DNA of 13,616 nucleotides from JAZMZS01 sp045580775 (GTDB taxonomy: Bacteria; Bacillota; Clostridia; Oscillospirales; CAG-272): contig JAZNOK010000154.1 of NCBI GenBank assembly GCA_045580775.1, positions 1 to 13,616 of the forward strand, read 5' to 3'. This document shows positions 7,207 through 11,952 of the stretch, piece by piece. The stretch's first letter is position 1. Every line of letters begins with the position of its first letter. A program made the translations under genes and the position numbers. Below the pieces are notes generated by a model that saw only the letters and a program-made list of their open reading frames with translations, ran no database searches and was not told the origin of the DNA.

Positions 7207-9609
7207 ATGAAGTACGATGCAAGATCAATTGAACAGAAATGGCAAAAACGTTGGGAAGACGCAAAAATCTTCGAGGCTCAGGATAACTCCGAAAAGCCCA
7301 AATTCTACTCTCTTGTAGAGTTTCCTTATCCGTCCGGTGCAGGTATGCACGTAGGACATATAAAGGCGTACAGCGGACTTGAGATAATATCGAGAAAACG
7401 CCGTATGCAAGGCTACAATGTCCTTTTTCCGATAGGATTTGATGCATACGGTCTCCCTACAGAGAACTATGCAATAAAGACAGGAATACATCCGAGAAAG
7501 GTTACTGATAACAACATAGAAAAGTTCACTTCTCAGCTGAAGAGAGTAGGCTTTTCCTTTGACTGGTCGAGAGTGGTCGATACAACCGAGGAGGACTACT
7601 ACAGATGGACGCAGTGGATATTCCTCAAGATGTTTGAAAACGGTCTTGTTTTCCGTGATACAGCTCTTGTAAATTACTGCCCTTCATGTAAGGTCGTTTT
7701 ATCAAACGAGGACTCACAGGGAGGAAAGTGCGATATCTGTCACAGTGACATAGTACAAAAGTCAAAAGATGTGTGGTACCTGCGTATTACCGAATACGCA
7801 GACAAGCTGCTCACAGGACTTGAGGATGTAGATTACCTTCCGAATGTCAAGCAGCAACAGGTCAACTGGATAGGAAAGAGTGTCGGTGCATTTGTCAATT
7901 TCTCTCTCGCTGGAAGAAACGACAAGCTCCGTATATATACCACACGTCCTGATACACTGTTCGGTGTTACATTTATGGTTATTGCTCCTGAGCATCCCAT
8001 AATCGAGAAATACAGAGATGAGATAAAGAATATTGACGCTTTGGACGCTTACAAGGTAGAATGTTCAAAGAAAACAGAGTTTGAGCGTACTCAGCTTGTC
8101 AAGGAAAAGACCGGTGTATGCATTGATGGACTTCGTGCTGTCAATCCCATCACAGGAAAAGAGATCCCGATCTATATCTCGGACTATGTTATGATGGGTT
8201 ATGGTACCGGAGCTATAATGGCAGTTCCTGCACATGATGAGCGTGACTACGACTTTGCTCGAAAGTTCGGTATAGATATAATCGAAGTAATCAAAGGCGG
8301 CGATATCTCTGAGGCTGCATATACCGGTGACGGAGAAATGGTAAACTCAGGATTCCTCGACGGCTACGACAACAAGCGTGACTCTATCGCACGAATGATA
8401 GAGGAACTTGAAAAGATCGGCGTAGGAGAAGCAGGAGTTCAGTATAAGATGAAGGACTGGGCGTTCAACCGTCAGAGATACTGGGGAGAGCCCATCCCGA
8501 TAGTACACTGTGAGCACTGCGGAATGGTCGCAGTTCCTTATGAAGAACTGCCTCTCAGACTGCCTGAAGTTCAGAATTTTGAGCCGGGCGAGGGAGGAGA
8601 GAGTCCTCTTGCAAAGATAGAGAGCTTTGTAAACTGCAAGTGTCCCAAGTGCGGCAAAGACGCTAAGCGTGAAACAGACACTATGCCTCAGTGGGCAGGT
8701 TCGTCCTGGTATTTTCTCCGTTATGTTGACCCTCACAACAAACAAGCGTTCGCAGATAAGGAAAAGCTCGATTACTGGATGCCTGTTGACTGGTATAACG
8801 GCGGTATGGAGCACGTAACGCGTCATATGATATACTCGCGTTTCTGGCATAGATTCCTTTATGACATCGGAGCTGTAGGTACACCCGAGCCTTATGCCAA
8901 GAGAACCGCACAGGGGCTGATACTTGGTCCGGATGGAGACAAAATGTCAAAGTCGAAAGGAAATGTAGTTGACCCCAATGACGTTGTTGACGAGTACGGA
9001 GCTGATGTTCTCCGTGTTTATATACTCTTTATGGGAGAGTACGGCTCTGCGGCACCCTGGAATGATTCAAGCATGAGAGGATGCAAGAGGTTCCTTGACA
9101 GAGTAGCAGGCCTTTATGAAATGGCAAAGGGAACAGGTGCTACTTCCAAGCTCGAAGTTGCATTCAACAAAACGATAAAGAAGGTAACAGACGACATCGA
9201 GGATATGAAGTTCAATACCGCGATAGCTTCGATGATGGCACTTACAAATGACATATATGAGCATGGCTCTCTTACCGTGGATGAGCTTAAGAGCTTTATC
9301 GGTATCCTTTGTCCTTTTGCACCTCATCTGTGCGAGGAGATGTGGGAGATGCTCGGAGAGAAGGAGCTTCTGTCTGTGTCAGCTTGGCCTGTGTATGACG
9401 ATGCAAAGACTGTAGATTCAGTCGTTGAGATCGGAGTTCAGGTAAACGGAAAGTTCAGAGGTACAGTTTCGGTTCCTGCGGATGCAACAAAGGAGAGGAT
9501 CGCCGAGATAGTAAAGGCTGATAGCAAAATAGCATCTCTTATAGACGGCAAAACTGTCATCAAGGAGATCATCGTTCCCGGAAAGATCGCTAATATTATA
9601 GTAAAATAA
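7207..9609 (+). CDS. leuS: Leucyl-tRNA synthetase
   Basis: This class Ia synthetase charges tRNA-Leu. It is 800 aa, close to the 804 aa of Bacillus LeuS. Features in order: HIGH-type motif HVGH (48-51) after FPYPSGAGM; first zinc knuckle C158, C161, C175, C178; CP1 editing domain about 225-415 with TTRPDTLFG (245-253) and GTGAIMAVPAHDERDYDF (333-350), which clears misacylated isoleucine and norvaline; second zinc cluster C435, C438, C479, C482 (C477 is an alternative ligand); the catalytic segment TMPQWAGSSWYFLRY (492-506); KMSKS (579-583); a helical anticodon-binding domain from about 640 to 735; and the C-terminal domain from VEIGVQVNGKFRG. AGAGGA at 7192-7197 is 9 nt before the ATG. The 36-nt leader is too short for a T-box, so leucine control, if any, must act from farther upstream. 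Confidence 0.98.
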   Translation: MKYDARSIEQKWQKRWEDAKIFEAQDNSEKPKFYSLVEFPYPSGAGMHVGHIKAYSGLEIISRKRRMQGYNVLFPIGFDAYGLPTENYAIKTGIHPRKVTDNNIEKFTSQLKRVGFSFDWSRVVDTTEEDYYRWTQWIFLKMFENGLVFRDTALVNYCPSCKVVLSNEDSQGGKCDICHSDIVQKSKDVWYLRITEYADKLLTGLEDVDYLPNVKQQQVNWIGKSVGAFVNFSLAGRNDKLRIYTTRPDTLFGVTFMVIAPEHPIIEKYRDEIKNIDALDAYKVECSKKTEFERTQLVKEKTGVCIDGLRAVNPITGKEIPIYISDYVMMGYGTGAIMAVPAHDERDYDFARKFGIDIIEVIKGGDISEAAYTGDGEMVNSGFLDGYDNKRDSIARMIEELEKIGVGEAGVQYKMKDWAFNRQRYWGEPIPIVHCEHCGMVAVPYEELPLRLPEVQNFEPGEGGESPLAKIESFVNCKCPKCGKDAKRETDTMPQWAGSSWYFLRYVDPHNKQAFADKEKLDYWMPVDWYNGGMEHVTRHMIYSRFWHRFLYDIGAVGTPEPYAKRTAQGLILGPDGDKMSKSKGNVVDPNDVVDEYGADVLRVYILFMGEYGSAAPWNDSSMRGCKRFLDRVAGLYEMAKGTGATSKLEVAFNKTIKKVTDDIEDMKFNTAIASMMALTNDIYEHGSLTVDELKSFIGILCPFAPHLCEEMWEMLGEKELLSVSAWPVYDDAKTVDSVVEIGVQVNGKFRGTVSVPADATKERIAEIVKADSKIASLIDGKTVIKEIIVPGKIANIIVK

Positions 9610-9618
9610 AAAAACAAA

Positions 9619-9647
9619 GATACCTTTCGGCAAAGCCGAAAGGTATC
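9619..9647. repeat. Perfect 13-bp inverted repeat with 3-nt loop; terminator-like only on the - strand
   Basis: The arms 9619-9631 (GATACCTTTCGGC) and 9635-9647 are exact reverse complements around the loop AAA. On the + strand the hairpin starts 10 nt after the leuS stop and is followed by CTATTATGG, which is not a U-tract. On the - strand it is followed by TTTGTTTTTTTATTTTAC, a good U-rich tract, so by structure it is an intrinsic terminator for leftward transcription. No leftward gene lies to its right before the tRNAs. It may block antisense transcription into leuS. On the + transcript its right arm contains the AAAGG (9639-9643) that would serve a start at 9653. Confidence 0.7.
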
Positions 9648-9664
9648 CTATTATGGTGATTAGT

Positions 9665-10435
9665 ATGAAATTTGATATTGAACTGATAAAGAAGATAGTT
9701 CTTGAAGCCGGAATGCTGTTTTTGGATGAAAATGCTGCCAATTCAATTACGGAGAAGGGTGCGGCAGATTATGTCACCGAAGTTGATTTTGCTTCTCAAA
9801 ACTTCATAAAGCGTGAACTGGAAAAGCATTATCCTGAAGCGGCACTTCTATCAGAGGAAGGCGATCACGACGGATTTACAGCTACTGAATATACATTTGT
9901 GCTCGATCCTGTAGACGGAACTACAAACCTCATTCACAGATACCGTCAGAGTGCCGTATCGCTCGGATTGTTACATAACGGAAAGCCTTGTGCAGGCGTG
10001 GTGTATAACCCTTTTACAGGTGAGATGTTCTGGGCAGAAAAAGGGAAGGGTGCATATTTGAACGGAAAAGCTATGCATGTAAGTCCTCAGTCCGATTTTT
10101 CAAAATGTGTGATAACCATCGGTACGATGCCATATTACAAAGAGTATGCAGACCGAAACTTTGAGCTGTTCAAGAAAATATATCTTGATGCCGTAGACAT
10201 ACGCCGCACAGGCTCATCGGCACTCGATCTGTGCTATACAGCAGACGGAAGGACAGAGGCGTTTTTTGAGAGAGGACTCAAGGCGTGGGATTTTGCCGCA
10301 GGAGCTGTCATACTTACCGAGGCCGGTGGTAAGATCACCGATTGGGAAGGAAATGAACTTGATTACTACTCTCAGCAGAATGTCCTTGCCTCAAATACTG
10401 AGGTACACAAGAGAATGCTTGGTTATCTTGAATAA
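9665..10435 (+). CDS. Inositol monophosphatase family protein
   Basis: This is a Mg2+-dependent sugar or inositol phosphatase of the IMPase/SuhB superfamily, 256 aa from this start. Metal-binding signatures: SEEG (63-66), DPVDGTTN (81-88) with the two catalytic aspartates and the threonine, and WDFAAG (208-213) with the third metal aspartate, followed by the usual AGG. Length fits the family (about 260). The substrate cannot be fixed from sequence; inositol-1-phosphate, a related sugar phosphate, or a SuhB-like role are all possible. I chose the ATG at 9665 because GGTGAT (9655-9660), matching the 3' part of the extended anti-Shine-Dalgarno complement, precedes it and lies outside the hairpin. 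An in-frame ATG at 9653 (four extra residues, MVIS) is the alternative, but its AAAGG would be buried in the stem. No promoter is visible, so read-through from leuS is likely. Confidence 0.92.
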   Translation: MKFDIELIKKIVLEAGMLFLDENAANSITEKGAADYVTEVDFASQNFIKRELEKHYPEAALLSEEGDHDGFTATEYTFVLDPVDGTTNLIHRYRQSAVSLGLLHNGKPCAGVVYNPFTGEMFWAEKGKGAYLNGKAMHVSPQSDFSKCVITIGTMPYYKEYADRNFELFKKIYLDAVDIRRTGSSALDLCYTADGRTEAFFERGLKAWDFAAGAVILTEAGGKITDWEGNELDYYSQQNVLASNTEVHKRMLGYLE

Positions 10436-10602
10436 TTAGATATTATAGAATGTTTCAATGCTTGATTTTCCGCATTTAGAATAATTCCGTCTGTAAAAAA
10501 GAAGTTTTTTCTAAACCGTCTTTGAGCATAATCGTTTAAATCATGAATCGAGAGCGAAGCGACGGAGTAGAATTATGTATTTTACTAAAATTATGAAAAA
10601 AT
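10436..10602. other. Intergenic region with no recognised gene
   Basis: These 167 AT-rich nucleotides lie between the phosphatase stop and the bidirectional terminator. I see no promoter or ribosome binding site. A 17-codon frame from an ATG at 10542 has no ribosome binding site. Two copies of CCGTC (near 10487 and 10516) could each pair with GACGG (10561-10565), and ATAATT before the first copy could also pair with AATTAT after it across a bulge. This allows alternative weak stems, but there is no match to a known RNA family. The 10-mer GAGAGCGAAG (10550-10559) recurs at 10916-10925. Confidence 0.4.
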
Positions 10603-10630
10603 AAGGCAGTCGATCGACTGCCTTGTTTTT
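10603..10630. terminator. Bidirectional intrinsic terminator
   Basis: The 22 nt from 10603 to 10624 are a perfect palindrome, giving a 9-bp stem (AAGGCAGTC with GACTGCCTT) around a GATC loop. On the + strand it is followed by GTTTTT. On the - strand it is followed by ATTTTTTC (complement of 10595-10602). It therefore can end both the + strand operon that finishes with the phosphatase gene and the - strand tRNA transcript, whose last gene ends 2 nt from this T-tract. Confidence 0.88.
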
Positions 10631-10631
10631 A

Positions 10632-10709
10632 TGGGGTGAGTGATGGGATTCGAACCCACGGCCTCCAGGGCCACAACCTGGCGCTATAACCATCTTAGCT
10701 ACACCCACC
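10632..10709 (-). tRNA. tRNA-His (anticodon GTG)
   Basis: Read on the - strand this folds into a complete cloverleaf of 78 nt including an encoded CCA. It has the histidine-specific extra G at -1 opposite discriminator C73. The acceptor stem is GTGGGTG with CACTCAC, containing one G-T pair. The D-arm is GCTA...TAGC. The anticodon stem CCAGG/CCTGG closes the loop TTGTGGC with anticodon GTG, which reads histidine codons CAC and CAT. The T-loop is TTCGAAT. It is the second gene of a two-tRNA unit, 32 nt after tRNA-Arg, and ends at the bidirectional terminator. Confidence 0.97.
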
Positions 10710-10714
10710 GTATA

Positions 10715-10736
10715 ACCGCAACAGTACTGTTGCGGT
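10715..10736. repeat. Perfect 22-nt palindrome in the tRNA-Arg/tRNA-His spacer
   Basis: ACCGCAACAGT (10715-10725) is followed directly by its exact reverse complement (10726-10736). As RNA it forms a 9-bp GC-rich stem with a four-base loop. On the - strand, the direction of the tRNAs, the next bases are TATACGG, with no U-tract, so it is probably not a terminator between the genes. On the + strand it is followed only by GTTTCTGG. The most likely role is a processing hairpin separating the two tRNAs in their shared precursor. Confidence 0.65.
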
Positions 10737-10741
10737 GTTTC

Positions 10742-10818
10742 TGGCGTGCCCTGGGGGATTCGAACCCTCGACCTACTGCTTAGAAGGCAGTTGCTCTATC
10801 CGGCTGAGCTAAGGGCAC
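10742..10818 (-). tRNA. tRNA-Arg (anticodon TCT)
   Basis: On the - strand this is a 77-nt tRNA with encoded CCA. The acceptor stem GTGCCCT/AGGGCAC is fully paired and the discriminator is G. The D-arm is GCTC...GAGC. The anticodon stem ACTGC/GCAGT closes the loop CTTCTAA with anticodon TCT, reading AGA and AGG. The T-stem GAGGG/CCCCC has one A:C mismatch at positions 50:64; the loop TTCGAAT is normal. It is the first gene of the unit, about 10 nt downstream of the expected transcription start of the consensus promoter at 10835-10863. Confidence 0.96.
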
Positions 10819-10834
10819 ATCCACAACGAATGAT

Positions 10835-10863
10835 ATTATATCATCATCAGCACGTTTTGTCAA
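10835..10863 (-). promoter_or_regulatory. SigmaA promoter for the tRNA-Arg/tRNA-His unit
   Basis: On the - strand the sequence has a perfect -35 TTGACA (10858-10863), a 17-nt spacer, and a perfect -10 TATAAT (10835-10840). Transcription should begin near 10828, about 10 nt before tRNA-Arg. The region just upstream of the -35 (10864-10886 on the + strand) is almost pure A/T and could act as an UP element. A consensus match this complete fits a strongly expressed stable-RNA gene. Confidence 0.93.
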
Positions 10864-10928
10864 TAGTTATATAAAAAATATTTTTCGTTTTTCATGAAAT
10901 GAAAGGCGTATATTTGAGAGCGAAGAGT

Positions 10929-11798
10929 TTACTTGGTGTTGACAATAGGATGCTTTCTGATAAACAAAACGCCAAGAGTGTTTTTTCCGCAGTGAGAGGA
11001 TATCGTGCAGCCTGCACGGGTAATATGAATACATGATGCGGGAAGAAGCTGTTTTACCAGATCCACGCACTGCATATATATTTCTTTCTCACATCCCGCA
11101 TGGGTGATAAATATATGGGACTGATCTATATCAGAGCCATCTCCTATGCGGTCTTTTATATACTGGGTGAGGACGGGAGAGAAATTTCCGCGGTATTTTT
11201 TCGATACTCCCATTTTTCCGTTTTTTACAGTTATACACGGTTTTAGCTTGAGCAAATTAGCACCCAAAGCTGCAACGGCAGAGCATCTGCCTCCTTTGTG
11301 TAAAAATTCAAGATCGTCTACAACGAAAGATGCATCGACCCTGGAAGCAAGTTCTCTAGAGATATGTGCTATTTCACCCGCATCAGATCCGCTTTCCGCG
11401 AGTTCCGCTGCACGTAAAAGCAACAATCCGCCGCCTGTTGATAGATTTCTTGTGTCTACAATGTGCACATTCTCAAATGACTTTGCTGCGAGACATGCAT
11501 TGTTGTAGGTGCTTGACATATCTGAGCTGATCGTGAACAATACTACCGAGCCGCCATCCTTTGTGTTCTCCGAAAAAAACTCCGAAAAGGTAGCTACATT
11601 TACAGCCGATGTTTTCGGCAGTTCTTTGTGCTTAGAATAATGTGCGTAGATCTGTTCCGGATCAATATCGACTCCGTCCTTGTAGTGTTCGTTTCCAAGA
11701 TGAACTCCAAGCGGAAGAATTTTTATGTTGTACTTTTCTATAAGCTGTTGGTTGAGATCTGTCGTGCTGTCGCTTGCGATAGTAATATTTCTGTTCAT
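10929..11798 (-). CDS. DegV family protein (probable fatty-acid-binding, FakB-like)
   Basis: DegV/FakB proteins hold a single fatty acid and, in the best-studied cases, present it to the kinase FakA for phosphorylation and phospholipid synthesis. This one is 289 aa from the chosen start, the normal size. Conserved elements: IASDSTTDL (7-15); PKTSA (61-65); FTISSDMSSTYN (88-99), with the serines that contact the lipid carboxylate; DDLEFLHKGGRCS (161-173); and ISSHCGKNTLGVLFI (266-280), where the usual HxGP has Lys instead of Pro. The ATG at 11798 is preceded by a strong ribosome binding site. An in-frame ATG at 11822 would add eight residues and place that site inside the coding region. No FakA (DAK-domain) gene is in the window, so the partner and the lipid are unknown. 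It is a single-gene unit upstream of the tRNAs on the same strand. Confidence 0.9.
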   Translation of the reverse strand: MNRNITIASDSTTDLNQQLIEKYNIKILPLGVHLGNEHYKDGVDIDPEQIYAHYSKHKELPKTSAVNVATFSEFFSENTKDGGSVVLFTISSDMSSTYNNACLAAKSFENVHIVDTRNLSTGGGLLLLRAAELAESGSDAGEIAHISRELASRVDASFVVDDLEFLHKGGRCSAVAALGANLLKLKPCITVKNGKMGVSKKYRGNFSPVLTQYIKDRIGDGSDIDQSHIFITHAGCEKEIYMQCVDLVKQLLPASCIHITRAGCTISSHCGKNTLGVLFIRKHPIVNTK

Positions 11799-11803
11799 GC
11801 TTA

Positions 11804-11813
11804 CCCTCTCCTC
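11804..11813 (-). promoter_or_regulatory. Ribosome binding site that fixes the degV-family start
   Basis: On the - strand GAGGAGAGGG lies 5 nt before the ATG at 11798, with its GGAG core about 8-10 nt away. This is one of the strongest Shine-Dalgarno matches in the window and makes the upstream ATG at 11822 unlikely. Confidence 0.75.
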
Positions 11814-11850
11814 GCTTAACATATATCAAAGGTATTGTAGGATACTAATA

Positions 11851-11868
11851 TAAACTTAATTTAAACTT
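11851..11868. repeat. Short direct repeat in the degV/clc divergent region
   Basis: TAAACTT occurs at 11851-11857 and again at 11862-11868, an 11-bp period, about one helical turn. This spacing is typical of tandem binding by dimeric regulators, but the sequence is A/T-rich and chance is possible. No regulator is assigned. Confidence 0.3.
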
Positions 11869-11896
11869 GATGCATGATCAGATGCTTTGTCGGTTG

Positions 11897-11925
11897 TTGC
11901 ATTTTTTTGGATTATGTGCTAAAAT
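11897..11925 (+). promoter_or_regulatory. Probable extended -10 promoter for the ClC gene
   Basis: TAAAAT (11920-11925) is a good -10 hexamer, preceded by TG at the extended -10 position (TGCTAAAAT). With a 17-nt spacer the -35 would be TTGCAT (11897-11902), which matches only the TTG half. Transcription would begin near 11932, about 20 nt before the ATG. Confidence 0.6.
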
Positions 11926-11952
11926 ATTGTATCCTTTTGATTGGAGATAATG

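Noticed and set aside
10542..10595. Possible 17-codon peptide between the phosphatase gene and the terminator
   Set aside because: There is no ribosome binding site before the ATG and no supporting composition, so this is expected by chance in an AT-rich spacer.
11941..11952. TTG (11941) or ATG (11950) start for the ClC gene
   Set aside because: The GGAG ribosome binding site at 11943-11946 overlaps the first and lies only 3 nt from the second. The ATG at 11953 has a normal 6-nt spacing.
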